From Streptomyces chromofuscus (lineage in GTDB: Bacteria; Actinomycetota; Actinomycetes; Streptomycetales; Streptomycetaceae): 64,000 nt of DNA. The notes under the pieces are model-generated. The model had not been told where the DNA came from and ran no database searches. It was given only the letters and a program-made list of their open reading frames with translations. This document shows, one piece after another, positions 10,569 through 19,810 of this stretch; the stretch's first letter is position 1; each line of letters begins with the position of its first letter. Location: assembly GCF_015160875.1 (NCBI RefSeq), contig NZ_CP063374.1, positions 4,343,501-4,407,500 of the forward strand, in the 5' to 3' direction. The position numbers and the translations under genes were made by a program.

Positions 10569-10910
10569 GTGATCCCCGGTGGTGGCCAGCCCAACATGCA
10601 GCAGCTGCTGCAGCAGGCCCAGAAGATGCAGCAGGACCTGGCGAAGGCGCAGGAGGAACTGGCGCAGACGGAGGTCGACGGCCAGGCGGGCGGCGGCCTG
10701 GTGAAGGCCACGGTCACCGGCGCCGGTGAGCTCCGCGCGCTGCGGATCGACCCGAAGGCGGTGGACCCGGAGGACACCGAGACCCTCGCCGACCTGATCG
10801 TGGCGGCGGTGCACGCGGCCAACGAGAACGCGCAGACCCTCCAGCAGCAGAAGCTGGGCCCGCTGGCGCAGGGCCTGGGCGGCGGTGGGATCCCCGGTCT
10901 GCCCTTCTGA
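10569..10910 (+). CDS. YbaB/EbfC family nucleoid-associated protein
   Basis: 113 aa. Typical YbaB: N-terminal coiled helix rich in Gln and Met (MQQLLQQAQKMQQDLAKAQEEL), then the central sheet (VKATVTGAGELRALRIDPKAV, DPEDTETLADLIVAAV) and a Gly-rich end (GLGGGGIPGLPF). It forms tweezer-like dimers that bind DNA and is almost always next to recR, as here (60 bp gap). GTG 10569 (MIPGGGQPNM) has GAGGAG about 8 nt upstream; an in-frame GTG at 10545 is less likely. Confidence 0.93.
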   Translation: MIPGGGQPNMQQLLQQAQKMQQDLAKAQEELAQTEVDGQAGGGLVKATVTGAGELRALRIDPKAVDPEDTETLADLIVAAVHAANENAQTLQQQKLGPLAQGLGGGGIPGLPF

Positions 10911-10969
10911 GCCGGACTGCGGGAAACTACCGTACGTACTGAACGAGACCCAGGAAGGGCGGCAGTCCG

Positions 10970-11569
10970 TTGTACGAAGGCGTGGTCCAGGACCTCATCG
11001 ACGAGCTGGGGCGGCTGCCCGGCGTCGGTCCCAAGAGCGCCCAGCGGATCGCTTTCCACGTGCTGCAGGCGGAACCGACGGACGTCCGCCGGCTCGCGCA
11101 CGCCCTCCTGGAGGTCAAGGCGAAGGTCCGCTTCTGCGCCACCTGCGGCAACGTCGCCCAGGAGGAGCTGTGCGGCATCTGCCGCGACAGCCGCCGCGAC
11201 CCGGCGGTGATCTGCGTGGTCGAGGAACCCAAGGACGTCGTGGCGATCGAGCGCACGCGTGAGTTCCGCGGCCGTTACCACGTGCTCGGCGGCGCCATCA
11301 GTCCGATCGAGGGCGTCGGCCCCGACGATCTGCGGATACGGGAGCTGCTGGCCCGGCTGGCCGACGGGACGGTCACCGAGCTGATCCTGGCCACCGACCC
11401 CAATCTCGAAGGCGAGGCCACGGCGACGTACCTCGCCCGCATGATCAAGCCCATGGGCCTGAAGGTCACCCGCCTGGCCAGCGGCCTCCCGGTGGGTGGG
11501 GACCTGGAATACGCGGACGAGGTGACCCTCGGTCGCGCCTTCGAGGGGAGACGACTCCTAGATGTCTGA
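10970..11569 (+). CDS. recR: recombination mediator RecR
   Basis: 199 aa, standard length. Helix-hairpin-helix LGRLPGVGPKSAQRIAFHVL (13-32), a four-Cys zinc finger (C56, C59, C68, C71) and the Toprim core (AVICVVEEPKDVVAIERT, YHVLGGAISPIEGVGPDDLRI, ELILATDPNLEGEATA), then the C-terminal KVTRLASGLPVGGDLEYADEVTLGRAFEGR. RecR works with RecF and RecO to load RecA at gaps. The start is TTG at 10970 behind GGAAGG. The end overlaps the next gene by 8 bp. Confidence 0.97.
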   Translation: MYEGVVQDLIDELGRLPGVGPKSAQRIAFHVLQAEPTDVRRLAHALLEVKAKVRFCATCGNVAQEELCGICRDSRRDPAVICVVEEPKDVVAIERTREFRGRYHVLGGAISPIEGVGPDDLRIRELLARLADGTVTELILATDPNLEGEATATYLARMIKPMGLKVTRLASGLPVGGDLEYADEVTLGRAFEGRRLLDV

Positions 11570-12218
11570 CGCCACGCTGCACTCCACGACACGGGACCCG
11601 GGCGACTTCGCGGTCCAGATCGCGGACCAGGTCGAGAGTTTTCTGGTGGCCGTCACCGAGGTGGCCAGGGGAGACGAGCCGGCCTCGGCCGTCCCCTTCC
11701 TGCTGCTGGAGGTGTCCCAACTCCTCCTGGCCGGCGGCCGCCTGGGCGCCCACGAGGACATCGTCCCCGAGGAGCGCTACGAACCCGACCTCGGCCCCGA
11801 GCCCGACGTCGACGGACTCCGGGAGAACTTCGCGCGGCTGCTGGAGCCGATCGACGTCTACTCCGAGGTCTTCGACCCCTACGAGCCCCGCAAGGCCCCC
11901 GTTCCCGCCCGCATCTCCGACGACCTCGCCGACATCATCACCGACCTCCGCCACGGCATGGCCCACTACCGCGCCGGCCGCGTCACGGAGGCCCTGTGGT
12001 GGTGGCAGTTCTCCTACTTCTCCAACTGGGGCCCCACCGCCTCCGCCGTCCTGCGCGCCCTGCAGTCGGTCCTCATCCACGTCCGGCTGAACCAGCCCCT
12101 GGAGGAGCTGGACGGCCTGGACACCGACCACGGCATGGGCGACGACACGCTCGAGATCGAGGCCGGCAAGGTGATGCAGCAGGAGATCGCGGGGCCGCTG
12201 GGCCTGCGGGTGAAGTAG
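11562..12218 (+). CDS. DUF5063-type protein
   Basis: 218 aa, soluble and helical. Conserved-looking blocks: DFAVQIADQVESFLVAVTEVA, LLEVSQLLLAGGRLGAHEDIVPEERYEPDLG, VYSEVFDPYEP, LADIITDLRHGMAHYRAGRVTEALWWWQFSYFSNWG. I recognise the family that sits directly after recR in Streptomyces (DUF5063); its role is unknown. ATG 11562 lies inside the last codons of recR, so translation is probably coupled, which hints at a link with DNA repair by context only. Confidence 0.85.
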   Translation: MSDATLHSTTRDPGDFAVQIADQVESFLVAVTEVARGDEPASAVPFLLLEVSQLLLAGGRLGAHEDIVPEERYEPDLGPEPDVDGLRENFARLLEPIDVYSEVFDPYEPRKAPVPARISDDLADIITDLRHGMAHYRAGRVTEALWWWQFSYFSNWGPTASAVLRALQSVLIHVRLNQPLEELDGLDTDHGMGDDTLEIEAGKVMQQEIAGPLGLRVK

Positions 12219-12298
12219 CCGGGCGACACGGGCGGCGGACGCCTCAAATGTGCGCACTTGCCTGACGGTCGTGCCCGTCGGGCGCCATCATGTGACGT

Positions 12299-14549
12299 AT
12301 GAGTGGCGTGTTCGAGCGGCGGCCCGCGGTGACCGCTTCGGGGGACGGGTCGGTCGCGGCGGGCGGTGACATAGGCACCGCCGTCACCGCGCCGGGCGCG
12401 ATCGGTACGCAGTACATCGGGACCGCCAACTTCCTGGCGCCGCCCATCCACCCACAGGCGGCCTCGGTGGACTGCCCGCCCCGCCTGACGAACGTCTTCG
12501 AGCGCCCGGGTGTGTTGTTCAAGGGACGTGGGCGCGAACTCCGTCTCCTCAGCGACGCGTTCGCATCCGGCGAAGGTCCTTTCGCGCAGGCGCTGCACGG
12601 ACTGGGGGGCATCGGCAAGTCGACGCTGGCCGCCCACTGGGTGGCCGAGTGCGTGACGTGCGACCTGGTGTGGTGGATCACCGCCGACAGCCCGGCCGCC
12701 ATCGACGCGGGACTGGCATCGCTCGCCGCGGAGCTGCACCCCGCCCTGGCGACGGTCTTCTCGCAGGAGCAGCTGAGCACCTGGGCCCTGCAATGGCTGG
12801 CCTCCCACGACAACTGGCTGCTCGTCCTCGACGACGTCTCCGAGCCGGCCGACATCTCTCCTCTGATGGCTCGCGCGGGTGCACACGGCCGTTTTCTGAT
12901 CACCACGAGAAGGGCTACTGGCTGGCGGGGCGTCGCCGAGCCCCTGCCGGTCGACGTACTCGACCACGAGGACGCCGTCGATCTGTTCCTGGAAATCTGC
13001 CCCGATGCCGGGGAAGGCGTCGCCGAGATCTGCGCGGAGCTTGGCTGTCTGCCGCTGGCCGTCCACCAGGCGGCGGCGTACTGCGAGGCAAGTGGCACGA
13101 GCGCCCAGGAGTACCTCGAACTGCTGGCCGAAGTCCCCGGCCAGGTGTACGCCACGACGGCCGAAGGGCGCGATCCGGAGCGCACCGTCGCCCGCGTCTG
13201 GCACATCACTCTCGACCGCCTCGCCCCCGACCCGACGGCCGTGGCGATCCTGCTCCTCCTCGCCTGGTACGCCCCGGACGGCATCCCCCGCTCCCTGCTC
13301 GACGGCTTCGGCGACAAACTGACCGTGCGCAGTGCCGTGGGCCGACTGGCCGCGCACAGCATGATCAAGGTGCACCGGGACACCGGCACGCTGTCCGTGC
13401 ACGGTCTGGTCCAGGCCGTCTCGCGCAAGGCCGGTGAACCGCACCGCTCGCCGGAGGAGGTGGACCGGGCGCGGGACCGGGCGGCGAGCGCTTTGGTGGC
13501 CGCGCTGCCCGACGACGTTGACGACCCGGCCGATTGGCCCACCTGGCGTGCCCTGCTGCCGCACGTCGAGGCCATGGCGGTGCTCCGCCCTCCGGAGGCG
13601 GACTCCGAGGACCTGGCACGGGCGCTCAGCCGCGCGGGTTGGTTCGCCGCCGGCCAAGGCATGCCGACCCGCGCCAGGGAACTCCTCCTGCGTGCCGAGA
13701 CCGGCCTGGTACGCCTCGTCGGGCCCGAGCACCTCTCTGCACTGACCGTGCGCAGCCGGCTGATAGATCTCGGCCCGGCGTCCGTCGAGGAGGCCACCCG
13801 GCACGCCGACCTGTGCCACAGCGTGCTGGGTGACCGCCATCCCGAAACGATCAGCGCCCGATCCGCACACTCTGCGGGCACGGGCCGATCTCGCCTCGAT
13901 CCAGGTGGTCCTGGGAGACATCAAGGGAGCGCTCGACGGCCTGAGCCACGTACATGCCGACTGCGTCCGCGCGCTGGGTGCTCGGCATCCGCTGACCCTC
14001 GAGGTACGAGGCCGTATCGGCGGCATGGCCGGCCCCGGCGACCTCATGACGACCATGGGGTCGGAGATGGTGACCGTCCTTCAGGAGCGATCCGGCGAGG
14101 GCTTCAAGGAGCTGTTCGACCGGATGGCCGACGAGGTGTCCCTGGAGGAGGCGCGCGCATGGGCCGAGGAACAACTTGTGCCGGCCGAGGCACATTTCGC
14201 CGAATGCGAGCAGGTGCTGGGCCCTGGGCACACCGACACCATCGCCGCGAGACTGCACCTTGTCGCCTTGCACGGTATGAAGCAGGACTCCGCCGGGGCT
14301 GTCATGCATGCGAGAGAGGCGGTCGCGACGGCCACCCGGCACCTCGGCCCGGGAGCACCCATGCTGTTCATGGCCCAGGCGTTGCTCCTCATCGTCTCCG
14401 TCATGGACGACGACGTCTCCGCCGACGGGGTACGCGCCCTGAACGCCCAGATCCAGTCGCTCACCCGCCGGATGCAGGACGACCTTCCGCCTCCGCTGCC
14501 CCCGCCAGGCGGCGAATCCCGTGTCACGGGCTTGCCGGACGCGCCATGA
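12299..14549 (+). pseudogene. NB-ARC/TPR STAND ATPase, broken by a frameshift
   Basis: The first frame (from ATG 12299) encodes a Gly/Ala leader (VTASGDGSVAAGGDIG, residues 11-26), an NB-ARC NTPase with Walker A GLGGIGKSTL (101-110) and Walker B LLVLDDV (~174-180), a GLPL-like GCLPLAV, a winged helix and the start of TPR-like repeats up to LGDRHPETISAR near 13860. The frame then turns into Arg/Pro/Gly-rich nonsense. The TPR sequence continues in the +1 frame (RARADLASIQVVLGDIKGALDGL ... to 14549). A single indel at about 13840-13890 therefore splits one ~750-aa gene. It may be a real decay event or a sequencing error. The intact form would be an R-protein-like signalling ATPase. Confidence 0.8.
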
Positions 14550-14556
14550 TGGCCCG

Positions 14557-14955
14557 ATGAACTCGAAGCCGTTGCTGTTGAGTGGAATCGGGCTGTGCGG
14601 GGTCGGTGTGATCACGCTTGTGGTGGTGGCCGCGGTCGATCTCGGCAGAGCCGATCAGATCGCCAGCGTGACGGGCGCGGCCGTCGGGCTCGTCGGAGTC
14701 GCGCTCGCGTTGCTCGGGCAGTTCGGCGGCGCACGGTCGGGGGTCGACGCTTCCGGTGACGGGGCGGTCGCGGCAGGTGGGAGCATCGGATTCGCGTCGA
14801 CCGGTGGGGGTACGCCTGCGGCGGGCCCGGTTCCGCAGCCCGCACCCCGCCCCGGCACCCCGCCACCCGGGCAGGTGAACGCCTCAGGCAGGGGATCCGT
14901 CGCTGCGGGCGGTGACATCGGGTCGGCCTCGACGGGCAGTGGGCCCACGCCCTGA
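14557..14955 (+). CDS. two-TM protein with two copies of an ASGxGxVAAGGxIG motif
   Basis: 132 aa. Two membrane helices (about 6-28 and 37-55) are followed by an exposed Gly/Ala/Pro tail. The tail holds two copies of a 16-residue motif at residues 63-78 and 107-122 (core DASGDGAVAAGGSIG and NASGRGSVAAGGDIG). The same motif is at residues 11-26 of the upstream NB-ARC protein, whose stop is 7 bp before this ATG. The motif is probably a shared interaction or signalling tag; motifs of this kind occur near the start of many actinobacterial STAND proteins. No known enzyme domain. Confidence 0.75.
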   Translation: MNSKPLLLSGIGLCGVGVITLVVVAAVDLGRADQIASVTGAAVGLVGVALALLGQFGGARSGVDASGDGAVAAGGSIGFASTGGGTPAAGPVPQPAPRPGTPPPGQVNASGRGSVAAGGDIGSASTGSGPTP

Positions 14956-15186
14956 GCTCGACCATCGATGCGACGCGTCCGAGCGAGTGCAGCTTTGTGA
15001 TGCGGGGCACTTTCCGAGTGGCCCCGGGTCCGTGCGGGCATGTGCCCCTCCGGAGCGGGCGGCGGGACATCTCACCATGCGATATCGCGAAGGTGATTTT
15101 CGGCCGCTCGTTAGACTGAGCCGACCGCGGTGCATATGCGTACCTGTGGACTGCGGAACATACGACGGACTGAGCGAGGAGCGCAC

Positions 15187-16464
15187 GTGGGCCTTGTCGT
15201 GCAGAAGTACGGAGGCTCCTCCGTAGCCGATGCCGAAGGCATCAAGCGCGTCGCCAAGCGGATCGTGGAAGCCAAGAAGAACGGCCACCAGGTGGTCGCC
15301 GTGGTTTCCGCGATGGGCGACACGACGGACGAGCTGATCGATCTCGCCGAGCAGGTTTCCCCGATCCCTGCCGGGCGCGAGCTCGACATGCTGCTGACCG
15401 CCGGAGAGCGGATCTCCATGGCCCTGCTGGCCATGGCGATCAAAAACCTGGGCCACTCGGCCCAGTCCTTCACCGGCAGCCAGGCAGGTGTCATCACCGA
15501 CTCGGTCCACAACAAAGCCCGGATCATCGACGTCACGCCCGGCCGTATCCGGGACTCGCTGAACGAGGGCAACATCGCCATCGTGGCCGGTTTCCAGGGC
15601 GTCAGCCAGGACACCAAGGACATCACCACGCTGGGCCGCGGCGGCTCGGACACCACGGCGGTCGCGCTGGCGGCCGCCCTCGACGCCGAGGTCTGTGAGA
15701 TCTACACCGACGTCGACGGCGTGTTCACCGCCGACCCGCGCGTGGTGAAGAAGGCCCGGAAGATCGACTGGATCTCGTTCGAGGACATGCTGGAGCTGGC
15801 CTCGTCCGGGTCGAAGGTGCTGCTCCACCGCTGTGTGGAGTACGCCCGCCGCTACAACATCCCGATCCACGTCCGGTCGTCCTTCAGCGGACTCAAGGGC
15901 ACATGGGTCAGCAGCGAGCCGATCGAGCAAGGGGAACAGCAGGTGGAGCAGGCCATCATCTCCGGTGTCGCGCACGACACCTCCGAGGCCAAGGTCACGG
16001 TCGTCGGCGTGCCGGACAAGCCGGGCGAGGCCGCCGCGATCTTCCGCGCGATCGCCGACGCCGAGATCAACATCGACATGGTCGTGCAGAACGTGTCCGC
16101 CGCCTCCACGGGGCTGACGGACATCTCCTTCACGCTGCCGAAGACCGAGGGCCGCAAGGCCATCGACGCGCTGGAGAAGAACAAGCCGGGCATCGGCTTC
16201 GACTCGCTGCGCTACGACGACCAGATCGGCAAGATCTCGCTCGTCGGCGCCGGGATGAAGACCAACCCGGGCGTCACGGCCGCCTTCTTCGAGGCGCTCA
16301 GCGACGCGGGGGTGAACATCGAGCTGATCTCGACCTCCGAGATCCGCATCTCGGTCGTCACCCGCGCCGACGACGTGGCCGAGGCCGTGCGCGCCGTGCA
16401 CACCGCCTTCGGGCTCGACTCGGACAGCGACGAGGCCGTCGTCTATGGAGGCACCGGCCGATGA
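15187..16464 (+). CDS. ask: aspartate kinase (alpha subunit)
   Basis: 425 aa. Kinase domain 1-~245: KYGGSSVADAEGI at residues 7-19, the active-site TTLGRGGSDTTAVALAAAL, and YTDVDGVFTADPRVV. Two ACT domains fill ~260-425 and carry lysine/threonine feedback control. Catalyses ATP-dependent phosphorylation of aspartate, first step to lysine, threonine, methionine and diaminopimelate. Like other Gram-positive class enzymes it carries an internal start for a beta subunit. The stop overlaps the asd start by 4 nt (ATGA), so the two are translationally coupled. GTG 15187 is the recognised start. Confidence 0.97.
   Translation: MGLVVQKYGGSSVADAEGIKRVAKRIVEAKKNGHQVVAVVSAMGDTTDELIDLAEQVSPIPAGRELDMLLTAGERISMALLAMAIKNLGHSAQSFTGSQAGVITDSVHNKARIIDVTPGRIRDSLNEGNIAIVAGFQGVSQDTKDITTLGRGGSDTTAVALAAALDAEVCEIYTDVDGVFTADPRVVKKARKIDWISFEDMLELASSGSKVLLHRCVEYARRYNIPIHVRSSFSGLKGTWVSSEPIEQGEQQVEQAIISGVAHDTSEAKVTVVGVPDKPGEAAAIFRAIADAEINIDMVVQNVSAASTGLTDISFTLPKTEGRKAIDALEKNKPGIGFDSLRYDDQIGKISLVGAGMKTNPGVTAAFFEALSDAGVNIELISTSEIRISVVTRADDVAEAVRAVHTAFGLDSDSDEAVVYGGTGR
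15943..16464 (+). other. internal start: aspartate kinase beta subunit
   Basis: In-frame GTG at 15943 (codon 253 of ask), with an AGGGG ending 7-8 nt upstream. It would give a 173-aa regulatory chain of the two ACT domains only. In Corynebacterium and relatives an alpha2beta2 enzyme is made from an internal start of the same kind at nearly the same residue, and the position here fits that arrangement. Confidence 0.6.
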
Positions 16465-17513
16465 CCGGACGACCGACGCTCGCGGTCGTGGGGGCGACCG
16501 GAGCCGTCGGCACGGTCATGCTCCAGATCCTGTCCCAGCACGCGGACATCTGGGGCGAGATCCGTCTCGTCGCCTCGCCGCGCTCGGCCGGCCGCAAGCT
16601 GGCCGTGCGCGGCGAGGAGGTCGAGGTGGTGGCCCTGTCCGAGGAGGTCTTCGACGGGGTCGACGTCGCCATGTTCGACGTGCCCGACGACGTCGCCGCG
16701 CACTGGGCGCCGATCGCCGCCGCCAAGGGCACGGTGGTCGTGGACAACTCCGCCGCCTTCCGGATGGACCCCGACGTGCCGCTGGTCGTGCCGGAGGTCA
16801 ATCCGCACACGGCGCGGGTCCGGCCGCGCGGCATCATCGCCAACCCGAACTGCACCACCCTGTCGATGATCGTCGCCCTGGGTGCGCTGCACGCCGAGTT
16901 CGGGCTGCGGGAGCTTGTGGTCTCGTCGTACCAGGCGGTGAGCGGCGCCGGGCGGGCGGGCGTGCGGACGCTGCGGGAGCAGCTGTCCCTGGTGGCCGGC
17001 ACCGAGCTGGGGACCAGCCCCGGGGACGTGCGGCGGGCCGTGGGGGACAACACCGGACCGTTTCCGGAGCCGGTCGCGCTGAACGTCGTGCCGTGGGCCG
17101 GGTCCCTGCGGGAGGACGGCTGGTCGTCGGAGGAGATGAAGGTGCGGGACGAGTCCCGCAAGATCCTCGGCCTGCCCAGGCTGCCCGTCGCCGTGACCTG
17201 TGTCCGGGTGCCGGTGGTGACCGCGCACTCGTTGACCGTGCACGCCCGCTTCGAGGGCGAGGTGACGGTGGACCGGGCGCGGGAGATCCTCGCCACGGCG
17301 CCGGGTGTCGTGCTGTGCGACGATCCGGCCGCCGGGGAGTTCCCCACGCCCGCCGACGTGGTGGGCACCGATCCCACGTGGGTCGGGCGGCTGCGGCGGG
17401 CGCTGGACGACCCGACCGCGCTCGAGCTCTTCGTGTGCGGGGACAACCTCCGTAAGGGCGCCGCCCTGAACACCGCTCAGATCGCGGAACTGGTGGCGGC
17501 CGAGATGTCGTGA
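16461..17513 (+). CDS. asd: aspartate-semialdehyde dehydrogenase
   Basis: 350 aa. N-terminal nucleotide-binding VVGATGAVGTVMLQIL, cofactor contacts IRLVASPRSAGRKL, and the catalytic Cys in IIANPNCTTLSMIVAL. Also VSSYQAVSGAGRAGV, PFPEPVALNVVPWAGSL, ESRKILGLPRLPVAVTCVRVPVVTAHS and the C-terminal GDNLRKGAALNTAQIAELVA. Reduces aspartyl phosphate to the semialdehyde with NADPH, the step after Ask. ATG 16461 overlaps the ask stop. A strong hairpin at 17684-17719 lies downstream and probably ends the operon. Confidence 0.97.
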   Translation: MTGRPTLAVVGATGAVGTVMLQILSQHADIWGEIRLVASPRSAGRKLAVRGEEVEVVALSEEVFDGVDVAMFDVPDDVAAHWAPIAAAKGTVVVDNSAAFRMDPDVPLVVPEVNPHTARVRPRGIIANPNCTTLSMIVALGALHAEFGLRELVVSSYQAVSGAGRAGVRTLREQLSLVAGTELGTSPGDVRRAVGDNTGPFPEPVALNVVPWAGSLREDGWSSEEMKVRDESRKILGLPRLPVAVTCVRVPVVTAHSLTVHARFEGEVTVDRAREILATAPGVVLCDDPAAGEFPTPADVVGTDPTWVGRLRRALDDPTALELFVCGDNLRKGAALNTAQIAELVAAEMS

Positions 17514-17683
17514 CGTGTCCGGACAGCGGGCGCACGATTTTCGGTCGGGGGTGCACGGACACCGAAAAAATCATGGCGCTGGCCGGATCTGTTTGTAGGA
17601 TCCATGGAAGCTGTGCAAACCAGGTGAGCCGGACACGTGGTCCGGACCACTTGTTCCGGGCCCCACCGGCGTTCGAGAATTTC

Positions 17684-17719
17684 CTCCCCGCCCTCCGCAA
17701 CCGCGCGGAGGGCGGGGAG
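17684..17719 (+). terminator. intrinsic terminator after ask-asd
   Basis: CTCCCCGCCCTCCGC (17684-17698) and GCGGAGGGCGGGGAG (17705-17719) form a perfect 15-bp stem with a 6-nt loop AACCGC, followed by CGTCTTT. It is the last strong feature before the sigma-factor gene. The rest of the 17514-17933 gap holds a weaker TTTTCGGT/ACCGAAAA dyad (17538-17568) and no gene. Confidence 0.75.
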
Positions 17720-17933
17720 CGTCTTTGCGGTCGCCCTTCCGGGCTGTGGGACGCGTAGATCCAAGGCGTGGGGACGCCGATGAGCGAGCGTGGGGACGCC
17801 CGTTCATGTGGACATAGGGAAGAGCGGGACGCATGAGGGCACATGGGGCACCGTCGGTGGTGCTGCCTGACGCGAGAACGAGAGTGACGTCCGGCACGTA
17901 CAACCCTGGCGGGGGGAGACGTGTCCAACTGGC

Positions 17934-18608
17934 GTGGCAGAGGTACTCGACTTCCCCGTGGTGGCCGGCGGCACGGCCCTGCGGCCGCCCCGGCGGCCCG
18001 TCCGCACCCGCATGCCCGGGGCGCCCGGCGGCATGCCGGTGATCGCGCCCATGCCCGCAGCGCGGCCCGCCCGCCTACCCAATCAGCGTGACGGCGCCGA
18101 CGACGTCGTGGCGGCCGGGACCACCGTCGACCACCTCACCGAGACCTACCGCACGCACTACCGTTCGCTGCTCGGTCTCGCCGCGCTCCTCCTCGACGAC
18201 ACCGCCTCGTGCGAGGACGTCGTCCAGGAGGCCTTCATCCGCGTCCACTCGGCCCGCAAACGCGTCCGTGACCCCGAGAAGACCCTCGCCTACCTGCGCC
18301 AGACGGTCGTCAACCTCTCCCGCTCCGCCTTGCGCCGGCGCATCCTCGGCCTGAAGCTGCTGTCCAAGCCGATGCCCGACATGGCGAGCGCCGAGGAGGG
18401 GGCGTACGACCAGCTGGAGCGGGACTCCCTGATCAAGGCGATGAAGGGACTGCAGCGCCGGCAGCGCGAGGTCCTGGTCCTGCGCTACTTCGCGGACATG
18501 ACGGAGGCGCAGGTCGCCGAGACGCTCGGCATATCGCTGGGTTCGGTGAAGGCGTACGGCTCCCGCGGCATCGCCGCGCTCCGGCTCGCCATGGAGGCGC
18601 CGGCATGA
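17934..18608 (+). CDS. ECF-type (SigE-family) RNA polymerase sigma factor
   Basis: 224 aa. An unusual basic/proline N-terminal extension of ~60 residues is followed by region 2 (ETYRTHYRSLLGLAALLLDDTASCEDVVQEAFIRVHSARKRV) and region 4 (QLERDSLIKAMKGLQRRQREVLVLRYFADMTEAQVAETLGISLGSVKAYGSRGIAALR). The helix-turn-helix in region 4 is intact. It directs RNA polymerase to a dedicated promoter class, not identifiable here. The stop overlaps the next ATG (ATGA), so it is coupled to a single-TM membrane protein that may act as anti-sigma. GTG 17934 is the probable start. Confidence 0.88.
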   Translation: MAEVLDFPVVAGGTALRPPRRPVRTRMPGAPGGMPVIAPMPAARPARLPNQRDGADDVVAAGTTVDHLTETYRTHYRSLLGLAALLLDDTASCEDVVQEAFIRVHSARKRVRDPEKTLAYLRQTVVNLSRSALRRRILGLKLLSKPMPDMASAEEGAYDQLERDSLIKAMKGLQRRQREVLVLRYFADMTEAQVAETLGISLGSVKAYGSRGIAALRLAMEAPA

Positions 18609-19810
18609 CGGGAGAGCCTCGTGAGCGGGACGAGCCCGCGCGGGTGGACCCGGCGCGGGGGGTGTCCGGCGACTCCTCGCCCGACGCCTCGCGTGAGCCG
18701 GCCGAGGCGCACGACCAGGAACCGAAGCAACCGCACGCTGGGAACGGAACTGTGAACCACGGCCTCGACGACCAGGGCTCCGAGGGGCTCGACTCGGACG
18801 AGCTGGCACTGCGCAGGATGCTGCACCAGGCGGTGCAGGAGATCGAGCCGCGCGACGGCACGCTGGAGCACCTGCGGCGGGCGGTGCCCGCCCGTCGGGC
18901 GCGCAAGCGGCAGGCCGCCGTCGGCATGGCGGCCGCGGCACTCTTCGTCTGCACCGCCGTACCCGCTCTGGTGCACGTCTCCAACTCCACCGGCCCCGAC
19001 GCCAACCCCTCCATCGCCGGCCACGGCTCGCAGGCGCAGGGCGGCGCGAGTGAGGGCGGGAGCACCGAGGGCACCGGCGGCACCTCGGGCGGGTCCCCGG
19101 GCACGGCCCAGGGCCCGGGCGAGGGCAGCCCGACGAAGGACGAGGAGGGCGCCGGCTCCACCCCGAGCAGCGGTGTCGTCGACGACAGCACCGACGGCGT
19201 CTACCCGTCGGCGACCAGTGCGGTCGCCGCCCCGGTCTGCACGGCGGACCAGCTCGGCTCCGCCACCGCGACCGCGGCCGTCCCCGACTCCGCCGGCACG
19301 GTGTACGGCACGTTCCGGGTCACCAACGTCTCCACCGCCGGCTGCACCGTCGGCGGCGCCGGTACGGTGACCCCGCTCGCGCAGGGCGCGGCGGACGCCA
19401 CCAAGATCAGCGTGGCTGCGCACGCGGCGGGCGACGCGGCGGCCGGTCTGCCCGACCCGGGCCAGGAGGTCCCGCAGCTGGTGCTCCAGCCGGGCGCGGC
19501 CTACGAGGTCCGGTTCGCCTGGGTGCCCTCGGAGACCTGCCCGACGGACCCCGGTGGGGACGACGGCGGTGACAACGGCGGTCCGACGCCCGATCCGTCC
19601 CCCACGGGTAACCCCGGCGCCACGACGGAAGGCAGCTCCACGGGCGGCGACACGGGGACGTCGGCGCAGCTGATGACCGAGGACGGCACGGTGGACGGAA
19701 GCGTCGTCGTGTCCTACACGGCGGAGGCGGGGGCGCCGACGGTGTCGGCGACCGTGCCGGACGCGTGCGCGGGGACGGTCTACCGGACGGGCGTGCTGTC
19801 GGTGTCGTGA
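18605..19810 (+). CDS. single-TM membrane protein coupled to the sigma factor
   Basis: 401 aa. A charged, disordered N-terminal region is followed by a short helical segment (SDELALRRMLHQAVQEIEPRDGTLEHLRRAVPARRARKRQ) directly before a membrane helix (~102-122, AAVGMAAAALFVCTAVPALVHV). The large outer part is Gly/Ser/Thr-rich with a beta-domain of two halves, each with a lone Cys pair. The cytoplasmic segment is the size of an anti-sigma element, but no HxxxCxxC zinc motif is present. An anti-sigma role is inferred from translational coupling and topology. The 3' end overlaps the convergent SURF1 gene by about 30 bp. Confidence 0.78.
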   Translation: MTGEPRERDEPARVDPARGVSGDSSPDASREPAEAHDQEPKQPHAGNGTVNHGLDDQGSEGLDSDELALRRMLHQAVQEIEPRDGTLEHLRRAVPARRARKRQAAVGMAAAALFVCTAVPALVHVSNSTGPDANPSIAGHGSQAQGGASEGGSTEGTGGTSGGSPGTAQGPGEGSPTKDEEGAGSTPSSGVVDDSTDGVYPSATSAVAAPVCTADQLGSATATAAVPDSAGTVYGTFRVTNVSTAGCTVGGAGTVTPLAQGAADATKISVAAHAAGDAAAGLPDPGQEVPQLVLQPGAAYEVRFAWVPSETCPTDPGGDDGGDNGGPTPDPSPTGNPGATTEGSSTGGDTGTSAQLMTEDGTVDGSVVVSYTAEAGAPTVSATVPDACAGTVYRTGVLSVS

